This document shows, one piece after another, positions 25,998-34,863 of a DNA stretch of 64,000 nucleotides. Position 1 is the first letter of the stretch; every line of letters begins with the position of its first letter. A program made the translations under genes and the position numbers. The DNA lies in contig JAMPEU010000010.1 of assembly GCA_023664865.1 (NCBI GenBank), positions 50,094 through 114,093 of the forward strand, given 5' to 3'. Below the pieces are notes generated by a model. That model was not told where the DNA came from. It ran no database searches and saw only the letters and a list, made by a program, of their open reading frames with translations. The stretch comes from Butyrivibrio sp. Lineage in GTDB: Bacteria; Bacillota; Clostridia; Lachnospirales; Lachnospiraceae.

Positions 25998-27932
25998 ATG
26001 TGTGGAATAGCCGGCTTTTGCGGACAAACTTCTGACAATCAAATGCAGATTAAACGCATGTGCGATAAAATGATATACCGCGGTCCTAACGCCGAGGGGT
26101 ACTGGCTTGATTCCGAAGGTGCAATTACATTAGGACACAGGCGGCTTTCTATTCTGGATTTATCGTCAAACGGCTCTCAACCCATGTGTTCTTCAAGCGG
26201 GCGGTTTATTATAAGTTACAACGGAGAGATTTATAACTTCAAAATAATTCGCAGCAAGCTGATAAACGACGGCTTTATAAACCATTTCAGAAGTGCTTCC
26301 GATACGGAAGTTATTCTGGAAGCATTTGAAGCCTACGGACTTGACGCTGTAAAAGACATGAAAGGCATGTTTGCTATCGCCTTGTATGACAGAAAAGAAA
26401 AAACTTTACACCTTATGCGTGACCGTATGGGTGAAAAACCGTTATATTATGGCATGGTCAGCGGTAAATTTGCTTTTGCTTCCGATTTGTCCTGCCTGAC
26501 TGTATTAGAAGGCTTTAACACAGAGATTAACCGAACTGCGCTTTCAGCTTTTATACGCTATAAGTCCATTCCGCAGCCTCTTACTATATATAAACATATT
26601 TACAAGCTGCTGCCCGGACAGATTTTATCCATAAACGCGCCGTTTACAACTCCGACATTCTCTACTTACTGGTCGGTAAAAGATACTGCCCTGTACGGTT
26701 TTGAACATCCCTTTAAAGGTACGGAAGCAGATGCCAAAGCGGAACTTAAATCTCTACTTGTAGAAGCAGTACGCGGTCAGATGATTTCTGATGTACCCAT
26801 TGGAGCTTTCCTTTCAGGCGGTATTGACAGTCCGCTTGTTGTCTCTATTATGCAGAGCCTTTGTAATGAAAGCGTCAAAACATTTACCATAGGCTTTGAA
26901 GAACCCAAATATAATGAAGCGGAATACGCCAAAGATATCTCCAGACATCTGGGAACAAACCACACTGAACTGTATATTTCAGAACAGGACTTAAAGAATG
27001 TCATTCCCCTGCTGCCTTCTATTTATTCGGAGCCGCTTGCAGATCCTGCATGCCTGCCCGCCTATCTTATCAGCAAACTTGCTAAATCAGAGGTAACTGT
27101 GACGTTAAGCGGTGACGGCGGTGACGAGTTGTTCTGCGGCTATGAGCTTTATGTCCGGCTGGAAGACCTGTGGAATAAATTTAATAAAGTTCCTTATAGT
27201 ATAAGAAAACCCATGGGCGTTTTATTGCAACATTCACCTTTAAAGTATAATAATAAATTATACAATATCGGAGAATATGCACAGCTTACTGATTATAACA
27301 GGCTTCATGAATTATTTAGGAATGAGCATAATTATGACGCTCACAATGCCGTCTGTGACATCACAAATCCTCATGATTATTTATCAGGCTCATGGCTTGA
27401 CGAAGATAAAGAGTTACTCCCCGATATAGAGCAGTTCAGACGTGATATGTTTTTGGAGTTTCCGGATATCAAGTCTTCAATGCTTTACCGTGACCAGACC
27501 GGATTTCTTCCCGATACTGTTCTTCCTAAAGTTGACCACGCTGGAATGTATGTATCCCTTGAAAACCGAATACCTTTGCTTGATAAAGACATTATTGAAT
27601 TTTCATGGACTCTGCCTATTAATTATAAATGTTCTGGCGGTTCCAATAAAAAGATATTAAAAGAATTGCTCTACGAGTATGTTCCAAAAGAAATGCTCAA
27701 TCGTCCCAAGCACGGATTCGAGGTTCCGCTTCCTGAATGGCTTTCCATGGGAGAGCTTCACGAATGGACGGGTGAACTGATACTACACAGCCGCCTCGCT
27801 GATGATGGCTATTTCAATAAAAAGATATTACACAGAATGTGGAAAAATTTTAATATAAATCACTCAAACGCTCTGCAGATATGGTACGTTCTTCAGGCAG
27901 AAAGTTGGTATCGCTTTAATGTAAAACCTTAA
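25998..27932 (+). CDS. asnB: Asparagine synthase-type glutamine amidotransferase (second copy)
   Basis: A 644-residue AsnB-family enzyme. Cys2 is the glutaminase nucleophile, RGPNAEG (28-34) and YNGEIYNF (74-81) follow, and the synthetase P-loop is SGGIDSP (273-279), where the usual final Ser is Pro; the core SGGxDS is kept. LSGDGGDELFCGYEL and the C-terminal RPKHGFEVPL are typical. It starts one base after the GT4 stop and precedes a GT11 gene, so a role in amidating a carboxyl group on the glycan is more likely than general asparagine supply. Divergent from the copy at 13850 and clearly not a recent duplicate. Confidence 0.87.
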   Translation: MCGIAGFCGQTSDNQMQIKRMCDKMIYRGPNAEGYWLDSEGAITLGHRRLSILDLSSNGSQPMCSSSGRFIISYNGEIYNFKIIRSKLINDGFINHFRSASDTEVILEAFEAYGLDAVKDMKGMFAIALYDRKEKTLHLMRDRMGEKPLYYGMVSGKFAFASDLSCLTVLEGFNTEINRTALSAFIRYKSIPQPLTIYKHIYKLLPGQILSINAPFTTPTFSTYWSVKDTALYGFEHPFKGTEADAKAELKSLLVEAVRGQMISDVPIGAFLSGGIDSPLVVSIMQSLCNESVKTFTIGFEEPKYNEAEYAKDISRHLGTNHTELYISEQDLKNVIPLLPSIYSEPLADPACLPAYLISKLAKSEVTVTLSGDGGDELFCGYELYVRLEDLWNKFNKVPYSIRKPMGVLLQHSPLKYNNKLYNIGEYAQLTDYNRLHELFRNEHNYDAHNAVCDITNPHDYLSGSWLDEDKELLPDIEQFRRDMFLEFPDIKSSMLYRDQTGFLPDTVLPKVDHAGMYVSLENRIPLLDKDIIEFSWTLPINYKCSGGSNKKILKELLYEYVPKEMLNRPKHGFEVPLPEWLSMGELHEWTGELILHSRLADDGYFNKKILHRMWKNFNINHSNALQIWYVLQAESWYRFNVKP

Positions 27933-27963
27933 AGATAATTAATTAGTAGAAAGGACTTTTAAG

Positions 27964-28812
27964 ATGATTTATTCACAGACCACAGGCGGATTCGGCAATC
28001 AACTTTATAACTATGCGATCGGCTTCGCATTGGCAAAACAATACGGGGATAACTTAACTATTGATATTTCCCCTTATAAGTTTTCACAGAGACCTTTTGT
28101 TTTAGATCAAATGACGATTTCCGAAAAGGTTGTTTCACTTTTTCCGCCTAAAAAAGATACCAAATTGTCCCGTATGGCAGCGCGCGCACTTAGAATTCTT
28201 GCTACTAACCGTTATGGATGTTGCAAATGGATTAAAGAACGCTATGACACACGAAACCAGTTTGCCAACTATGACTTTTCACATAAGGCAAGCCTTTATT
28301 TGGAAGGTTTCTGGCAACATTACCGCTATTTTGACAATTATCGGGATTTATTGTGCAAAGAATTTCAGTTAAAGGAAGAATTTATTTCTGAGCAGTGTCG
28401 TCGTTTGATAAAGCAAAGCCAGTCGGAAGACAGTGTGGCAGTACATATCAGGCGCGGCGACTATGAAGCTTCATGGCTGCTGAACGACGATTATTATCAC
28501 AATGCGTTTAATTTAATGAGTGATAAACTTAAAAATCCCCACTACTATATTTTCTGCGAAGATATCCCCTATATAAATGAGCATTATGGATATCTCGCTA
28601 ATGCAACCTTTGTCACAGGCGATTTTTCCCTGTCAGACATGGAAGAATTCTGGCTTATGACGAAATGCAGGCATCAGATTATCGCCAACAGCACGTTCTC
28701 ATGGTGGGCAGCTTATTTAAATACTAACTCTGACAAAATTGTAATCGCGCCTGAATATATGCACTGGAATAAAGAATACTATCCTTCCGGCTGGAATGTA
28801 CTGCGGGCATAA
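27964..28812 (+). CDS. Glycosyltransferase family 11 (alpha-1,2-fucosyltransferase-like)
   Basis: A 282-residue protein of the GT11 type. It has the N-terminal TGGFGNQLYNYAIGFALA block (7-24), the HIRRGDY motif (161-167) shared by GDP-fucose-dependent alpha-1,2/alpha-1,6 fucosyltransferases, and the C-terminal ANSTFSWWAAYLN block. It should transfer fucose (or a related GDP-sugar) to galactose or GalNAc in the cytoplasm. AAAGGAC seven bases upstream supports the ATG. Last gene of the plus-strand operon, convergent with an acyltransferase. No GDP-fucose synthesis genes are in the window. Family is firm; the fucose donor is inferred from the motif. Confidence 0.9.
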   Translation: MIYSQTTGGFGNQLYNYAIGFALAKQYGDNLTIDISPYKFSQRPFVLDQMTISEKVVSLFPPKKDTKLSRMAARALRILATNRYGCCKWIKERYDTRNQFANYDFSHKASLYLEGFWQHYRYFDNYRDLLCKEFQLKEEFISEQCRRLIKQSQSEDSVAVHIRRGDYEASWLLNDDYYHNAFNLMSDKLKNPHYYIFCEDIPYINEHYGYLANATFVTGDFSLSDMEEFWLMTKCRHQIIANSTFSWWAAYLNTNSDKIVIAPEYMHWNKEYYPSGWNVLRA

Positions 28813-28836
28813 ATCCTTTTAAAGGCAGATAGTTTT

Positions 28837-29967
28837 TCATTGTTTTGAAGAATCTCTGTTTCGGTCAATTACAAAACCAAAGCCGGTATACATTAATCTT
28901 TCTATAGGAATTTCTATCCATCTATGCAATGGCAAAGCAATTATAAATGATGTTGCAATAACGACTACATATTTCACTAACCAGCCAACTACTCCATTAC
29001 CAACTAAACCGGGTATATATTTTGTGTACAAAGAAATAATTTGAAAATGCAGCAGGTAAATTGGATAAGAATATTCTCCCAACTTGCAAAATATAATATT
29101 ATTTACAAATGGAATTGGTTTAATATATTGGCTAAGCGCTATCAAAAAGAACCACATGCCAAACAGAGTAACTTCACTCAATCCCAATAATTTATTTTTA
29201 TCCAATATCATACCACTTAGCATACACAGTGAAAACAAAAAGAGTGTCATAGACAATAGCGTCCTATGCCTTATTTTACTTAGCATTTGTGATTTACAGC
29301 AATGAAATAATAAAATTCCCAATATCATCACAGGTAATTGTGCCAAAAACCATATATTCAAATAATCTGAATAAATATATGAATCTATAACATCTGGTAC
29401 AAATTTTCTTAACAAGAAATTTATCAGGCAGCAACCAATACCAGTTCCAATAAAACAAATAACGGATTTTTCAATAGAGTTTACTTTTTTATACAAAAAA
29501 GGCACTGCCACATAAAAAATCACCAAAGCGCCCAAATACCATTCCACTCCTATTATACTATTAATATAATGGGGAAAAAGACCATGTAAAAACAGTATAT
29601 GTGCCAACACATTAGCTGTTGTAATTTGCGTTTCACTCCCTAGCCAATATGGCATACCCCCACCAAGTATACCAGATACTGCAAGCGCAATATAATATGT
29701 GGGTACTAATCGTATAATTTTCTTAGCAATCCAGTGACCATCTTTTTCTGTTGCCGAATGCTTTTCATAAGATATAAAAAGCAAAAATGCAGAAAGCACA
29801 AAAAAAAGCTGAACACAGTTTTTTCCGTAAAAAACTATATTCGACAAATACTGTGGCAAATCCGAATTATTACAATGACACATTACAACACCGCATATTG
29901 CGATTCCTTTTAATGTATCAACCCAGACATATTTTCTTTTCTCAGTTTCCTTTTCTCTATTTATCAT
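28837..29967 (-). CDS. Acyltransferase family 3 membrane protein
   Basis: About 376 residues with around ten helices. The N-terminus (YVWVDTLKGIAICGVVMCHC) and the VQLFFVLSAFLLF segment match acyltransferase-3 proteins that O-acetylate surface sugars. The frame is open to 30000, but the ATG at 29967 (GAGAGG six bases upstream) is preferred. Composition looks more AT-rich than flanking genes, a hint of separate acquisition. It precedes nothing on the same strand (the next gene is convergent GT11), and it lies 40 bases after the off-frame GT-C gene. Confidence 0.87.
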   Translation of the reverse strand: MINREKETEKRKYVWVDTLKGIAICGVVMCHCNNSDLPQYLSNIVFYGKNCVQLFFVLSAFLLFISYEKHSATEKDGHWIAKKIIRLVPTYYIALAVSGILGGGMPYWLGSETQITTANVLAHILFLHGLFPHYINSIIGVEWYLGALVIFYVAVPFLYKKVNSIEKSVICFIGTGIGCCLINFLLRKFVPDVIDSYIYSDYLNIWFLAQLPVMILGILLFHCCKSQMLSKIRHRTLLSMTLFLFSLCMLSGMILDKNKLLGLSEVTLFGMWFFLIALSQYIKPIPFVNNIIFCKLGEYSYPIYLLHFQIISLYTKYIPGLVGNGVVGWLVKYVVVIATSFIIALPLHRWIEIPIERLMYTGFGFVIDRNRDSSKQ

Positions 29968-30007
29968 GTTCTGCCTCTCCATTGTCCGCATCAAGCACAA
30001 ATTTTTC

Positions 30008-31725
30008 TTATTTGTTCAAAGCGTTTATTTTTGCTAAAATACGACCGTCTATTTCAAACACTTCATAATTATATTTTATATATTGCATAAAATCACTCTC
30101 AATGTCCTGCTCCGTTACAGGGTAACTACCCAGCGGATAATAATACACTATTGTCGGGAACTTATCAGGATGCAGCGCATAATACTGTTCCAGTCTTTCG
30201 TAATCTGTTTCCAATAAATATGTACTCATAGTCCCGCACTCCATATTGCTATATAAATACGCCAGCGGCGTATTTCTTCCGCAAAACAAAATATCATCCT
30301 CTTTATATGATACCTTATCCAAATCCGACATAATGTTATTAAATATCTGATATGCGGTTTCATCAGTATATGTGCCTTTTAAGGGTCCTTTCTCTATATA
30401 ATACGAATAATTCCCGGTTAACAAAGAATCCGTCCATGTAAACACTATTCTCATAGAGAACACACAGGTCAAAACTCCTATGCATAATACTGACAGACTC
30501 TTTTCTGTCAAAACCGTATGTTTAAGATTTTCATTCGCTAACAGATTCGGCAACATAATAATAGTAAAAACTGCCATGAGACATAATCCTGCCGAAGTCG
30601 TAATAATACCGGTATCTGTTGCCAAACAGAAACCTAACGCTGACAGAGCTGCCAACGCCCAGAGGCAATTATATTTTTCTTTCTCTCTACGGATAAAAAC
30701 AGATATCTCCATCGAAAACCAGATGAACGGAATAAAAAATTCATTTTCCACATATGGTCTTCCTGATGTCATAACTGTCATGCACGAAAATATTAAACAT
30801 ACTAATGACCCATATATAAGATAATCAGCATATCCTTTTTTATAATGATTAACAGCCACCACAATGAAAAAATATACCATATTGATAATTGTCAATGCCG
30901 TATAATTCTTTAAAATGTGATATCCTGTTTTAAGAGGCTTAAGCAGAAGGCTTTTGCCCCCCCCGTGCCTGAAACGCTATGGTTTTTGTCATTCAGAATA
31001 AATTGTAAATTCTCAGAAATTTCATGCAGGGAAGCTCTTGAGAAAATAAAAAGCAAAAAAATCAGCAAAACAGTAACAGCGCCGGCGCTGACAAGCACAT
31101 ATTTCTTTAGCGGATGCCATTTACCGCCAGAGTTTCGCGTATATGCTTTCCATGCGGCAAAAGCTGCTCCCGCAAAATAAATCAATATGAAGAATGGCTG
31201 CGCCAATATTGACATTGCCAAAAAAATACCACATAAATAATAGTCCAGTTTCTTCCTTTTCTCAGTAAGATAAACAGCCCCTATCATCATTACCATTCCT
31301 ATCGGTATTGTATTATAAGACAACGAATCCAAATTATATGGAGTAAAAAAATAGAATACTGCGACACCCATCATGCCAAACAAACCATACGGCTTTAACC
31401 TTTTCAAACAAAAAAACGCTACAAACATCTTATATATAAGATACAGAAAACGGAAATACAAAACAATTCCCTCTGTTGTTTTCATTATTGCCATATATAG
31501 AGAAACAAATGGAAGAAGTAAAAAACCGCTCATCTGCGCTGTATTCCAATCATCCGCCAACATAGCATCACCTTGGTAAAAACGATAAGCGGTTGTAATG
31601 TAATATAACTCGTCCGTAGTGCCTATTGTGGTAATCAGGCATTTTAGGACAAAAACAAAAGTCGTAACTATTAAAACAATTATAAATACACCTGCTGTTT
31701 TTTTCCTATTTATTTCTCTTTGCAT
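30008..31725 (-). pseudogene. GT-C-like membrane protein gene, frame broken in an eight-G run (possible phase-off state)
   Basis: The 5' part (ATG at 31725, MQREINRKKTAGVF) encodes a first helix, a loop with TTDELYYIT (acidic GT-C-like position), several helices and DKNHSVSGTG, then enters eight G and terminates 16 codons later. In the next frame the sequence goes on directly as GKSLLLKPLKTGYHILKNY, then TIINMVYFFIV, further helices and a soluble C-terminal domain ending ILAKINALNK. Adding one G restores a single 572-residue protein with no other defect. It overlaps the upstream acyltransferase by about 20 bases. Probably a surface-glycan sugar transferase; substrate unknown. Confidence 0.86.
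30957..30964. repeat. Homopolymer C8 (G8 on the coding strand)
   Basis: Eight consecutive C on the plus strand inside the GT-C-like gene. Nine (or six) G would restore the reading frame; eight does not. Confidence 0.95.
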
Positions 31726-32713
31726 AATAATCCCAACTCCATCCACCATTCAGTATCGGACATACTCTGTCAATAATAAGCGCCGGTATAATCCAGGCTA
31801 TACAAGCAATAATGCAGATAATTAAAGCATATGCGCTTCCGCTTATATCAAACGGAAGCAATTCCAGCAGTTTCCTACCGAATATGTATCCATGCGATCC
31901 AAATGCAAAATATAGCAGACTATGACTACCCATAAAGGTTATCAGCGGAATATGACTCCACTTTTTTGTCAGTGCGAAAACCGCAAATACTCCGCTGAAA
32001 CATAATATGAAGTACATTATTATATTTTGTATATCATTCATTTTCACATTAAAACCACGGTAGCTGAAAATTTTTATGGATACTGCTATTTCTGCGATAT
32101 AAAAGAGCGGCGTTGCCCATGCTAATTTTCTCATGGTGCATACATCCAGCGGCTTATTATCCAGATAGTGCCTGACATAGTATCCTACAATAATAAATAT
32201 CTGATTTATCAAAGCACAATTTATATTCCATATATTCAGAATTTCTATTTTTCTTAGCACAAAATATGCAAAAACAGAAACTATAAAACTGACAGTTATA
32301 ACAAGCTTTTGGTCTTTGCATAACCTCATAATCGCATATGCCATAATCGTAGAAACCATTAACGCTGGAACAAACCAAACCGCCGTTCCTTTTAAAATAT
32401 TAATAGTACAGTCTATTCCTATTTCCTTTATTGCATTTGCATCTTTTAACATTCGTCTTATATCGGAAATATTAGTATATGCCTGGACATACGAAATTAT
32501 TATCCATGGTATCAATAATTTTAATATTCTTTTATTTATAAAATCTTTTACCTTCATTTCCGGTCTAAGCAGATACCCCGACGTAAAAAAGAAAATAGGC
32601 AGCATTACCGGGGAATATATCAATCTGTGGATTCCATCTACGCCTGTATGCTCCATCATTACGCAAAAACTGCCGATCCCCCTCAGGGTATCAATCGATT
32701 CGTCTCTTTTCAT
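31706..32713 (-). CDS. Acyltransferase family 3 membrane protein
   Basis: About 335 residues with ten or so helices. ESIDTLRGIGSFCVMMEHTG holds the family Arg and His, and the LPIFFFTSGYLLRPEM segment is the standard second block. Such proteins transfer acetyl or succinyl groups to extracytoplasmic sugars. The frame opens upstream at 32752; the ATG at 32713 is the first codon of the conserved domain and has a GAAGGGAAG site, a little distant. Overlaps the following GT-C-like gene. Part of its central sequence (32461-32500) is found again in the scar at 35962-36001. Confidence 0.87.
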   Translation of the reverse strand: MKRDESIDTLRGIGSFCVMMEHTGVDGIHRLIYSPVMLPIFFFTSGYLLRPEMKVKDFINKRILKLLIPWIIISYVQAYTNISDIRRMLKDANAIKEIGIDCTINILKGTAVWFVPALMVSTIMAYAIMRLCKDQKLVITVSFIVSVFAYFVLRKIEILNIWNINCALINQIFIIVGYYVRHYLDNKPLDVCTMRKLAWATPLFYIAEIAVSIKIFSYRGFNVKMNDIQNIIMYFILCFSGVFAVFALTKKWSHIPLITFMGSHSLLYFAFGSHGYIFGRKLLELLPFDISGSAYALIICIIACIAWIIPALIIDRVCPILNGGWSWDYYAKRNK

Positions 32714-32764
32714 AAAATTAGACTTCCCTTCTCGCAGTAGGCAATCAACCAAATTCCACTACTC

Positions 32765-34150
32765 TTACCCATGGTATAAGTAATAAATTGTAAAGTCGAG
32801 ATCAAATCCGTAGACTCCATAATCAATATACTTAATATTATGTTCCTGCAGTTCCTCCATGTCCAATATATTTGTTGTTTCAATCTCTGCCGCAAAATAC
32901 CACATATAATCAAAATCAGCAGAATATACATCGTATCCATCAAGATATGCTTGAACGGTATCTGGAAAATAGTATGGTATAACACTGCATAAATCACCAT
33001 GATCATAAAGAATCATATCGCCTTCACGAAAGTGCTCATCTGCAAACTGTAATGTTTCCTCCGCCATATTATCATATTCCAACGCGTACGTTTTTGGATA
33101 CACTCGTAATCCCGTAATAATGAAAATCAGCATAGGTATACACAACAAATATTTGGGTATATATTTACATACGCAACACATTCCTAAAATAGTTGCATAC
33201 AAAGGGATCATCAAATACTTGCCCACCAAAATCGGCCTCATAAGCTGCTGAAACACCAACCCAAATATCAGGATAATCCAAACTGCCGACATACATACCA
33301 ACGACCAGTACAGTTCCACTGTCTTTAACTTACACCAAAGAACAAATCCAATCAAAAAGAATATAACCAGCAACAGTATATATACATTTTCAAATTTGGG
33401 TATATCTGTTCTAAACATATCCCGCATGATTCCCAAGCGTGATGTAGCCGCCGGAATCCAACTGGTAGCTTCTGATTTTGTCTGACGCAAAATTATCGGC
33501 ACCCATGGCAAATATACTGCAATAGTGCAGGCTGCACAGATTAACCATGCCTTCACCTGTTTAAAATCACGTTTGAACAAGTAAAACAAAAGCAAGCCTG
33601 AATATATTACCACCAAAGTAAGCACCGCAAAATAATGAGTATAGGCTGCTGCCAGACTTAAAAGAGTGAATAATATCCAATCTTTTCTAGTAGCAGATGG
33701 GCTTAAAAGGTGATACATTTGTATACAACTGCATGATACAAGAAATAACGTCCATGTATATGTGCGCACCTCCACAGATTTTCTCAACATCAGGGGTGTA
33801 AACAACACAAACAAACAGTAAAAAATCATTGTTTTATAACCAAATTCTCTCTTAACAAAAGATGCTCCTATAATAAATAGCAGAAAAACAGCCAAAACAG
33901 AAAAAAGTTTCGCTGCCAATAAACTATTATTTGTAATTGCGAGTACAATTCTCAATGCCCAAAGATACAAAGGGCATGAATCCAGCTTCATTCTTTCTAG
34001 AAAAGCCGGAAACGGCAAAGTACTCCACCGCAAACTAAATCCTTCATCCACCCATATGCTTTTACTAAAGCACAATGACAGCGGAATAATGGTTAATATT
34101 GAAATAAATATTATAGTAAAATATTTCTGTGTTTTTTCATTCTTCAACAT
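32765..34150 (-). CDS. GT-C family membrane glycosyltransferase (ArnT/PMT-like, GT39-type)
   Basis: A 461-residue protein with about eleven helices. After helix 1 the loop reads SIWVDEGFSLRWS, the acidic DE motif of polyprenyl-phosphate-sugar transferases such as ArnT and PMT. DSCPLYLWALRIV and EVRTYTWTLFL are also typical of this group (YPPLY- and R-Y-type blocks). A soluble C-terminal tail follows (DEHFREGDMILYDHGDL to the end). GGAGGG upstream supports the ATG. It probably adds a sugar from a lipid donor to surface glycan outside the membrane. Just upstream begins the recombined 34.2-36.0 kb region. Confidence 0.82.
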   Translation of the reverse strand: MLKNEKTQKYFTIIFISILTIIPLSLCFSKSIWVDEGFSLRWSTLPFPAFLERMKLDSCPLYLWALRIVLAITNNSLLAAKLFSVLAVFLLFIIGASFVKREFGYKTMIFYCLFVLFTPLMLRKSVEVRTYTWTLFLVSCSCIQMYHLLSPSATRKDWILFTLLSLAAAYTHYFAVLTLVVIYSGLLLFYLFKRDFKQVKAWLICAACTIAVYLPWVPIILRQTKSEATSWIPAATSRLGIMRDMFRTDIPKFENVYILLLVIFFLIGFVLWCKLKTVELYWSLVCMSAVWIILIFGLVFQQLMRPILVGKYLMIPLYATILGMCCVCKYIPKYLLCIPMLIFIITGLRVYPKTYALEYDNMAEETLQFADEHFREGDMILYDHGDLCSVIPYYFPDTVQAYLDGYDVYSADFDYMWYFAAEIETTNILDMEELQEHNIKYIDYGVYGFDLDFTIYYLYHG

Positions 34151-34181
34151 TATTGTATCCCTCCATACCTATACTTCTCTC

Positions 34182-34639
34182 TCAATTAATAAACTTATTC
34201 TCACTCAACCGATACTTATTTCCCATCAGTTTATGTTTCACAATCCACCAGCCCGACACCCATATTCTCTGTTTCATGGCGGGGGAAGCGCTGCCTATCA
34301 TCCAGCAGTTTTTATCACAGCATTTCATCTGTTCCCTGACTTTCTGCGCCTGTTCTGAATTCCAGATTTCTTTCCATGTGTTATCATGCAGATTCCCCAT
34401 CGACATTTTTTCCGTGCTTCCATTGCATGGAAGCACATTTCCATATGAATCCAAGAAAAAACCGTTCGTTCTCATTTCGTAGGGCAGAAGAGGTTTCTGC
34501 AACCTTTCTTTTATCATCGATTTTATTATCAGTCTTTCTAAAGTAGAATGAATTATGAAGAGTCGCCGTGGCAAACTCCATATTCAACTCATCCGAAAGA
34601 TTATATAACGGCACCAAGTCCTGACAATTCGTATCCTGT
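34182..34639 (-). pseudogene. Truncated copy of the radical SAM/SPASM gene
   Basis: Closely matches 36010-36564 (part of the intact gene at 36001). It lacks the whole 5' half, including the radical SAM CxxxCxxC, and has an internal deletion of about 100 bases near 34500, corresponding to about 36321-36425, which shifts the frame after KVAE. The C-terminal SPASM-like part (LPCNGSTEKMSMGNL to SENKF) remains readable. At about 34639 the homology stops abruptly and continues as a copy of the acyltransferase 5' region. The product cannot be a radical SAM enzyme. Confidence 0.9.
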
Positions 34640-34755
34640 TTACTCTGACGCTCCCTAGTAACAAAACATTTCCCCCGAAATATTAGTTATATCGCCTTAC
34701 ATATCTAAGTCATATTACCATAAAATCATTTATTATTCAAGAGTATTGGAACTGC
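34640..34755. repeat. Diverged copy of acyltransferase 5' end plus promoter region (left half)
   Basis: Aligns without gaps to 24662-24777 over 116 bases, about 80 percent identical by eye, including the ribosome-site region and the minus-strand TTGAAT/TAATAT promoter boxes with 17-base spacing. Homology ends at GGAACTGC, exactly where the right half at 35829 takes over. The stretch from here to 34863 has no gene; it holds this copy and the promoter of the next gene. Confidence 0.88.
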
Positions 34756-34781
34756 ACGGTAAACGCAAATCCTTTCAGAAG

Positions 34782-34810
34782 TTGTCAATATCATAAAAAA
34801 CTGATATAAT
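34782..34810 (+). promoter_or_regulatory. Sigma-A promoter for the fucosyltransferase-like gene
   Basis: TTGTCA (34782-34787), 17-base spacer, TATAAT (34805-34810), with TGA before the -10 forming an extended element. It lies inside the inserted segment, so the gene brings its own promoter. Confidence 0.75.
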
Positions 34811-34863
34811 TAATTCGCTCAAATTGTGAAAATAAAAATAAGCGGAGAGAGGTAAAATAAATT

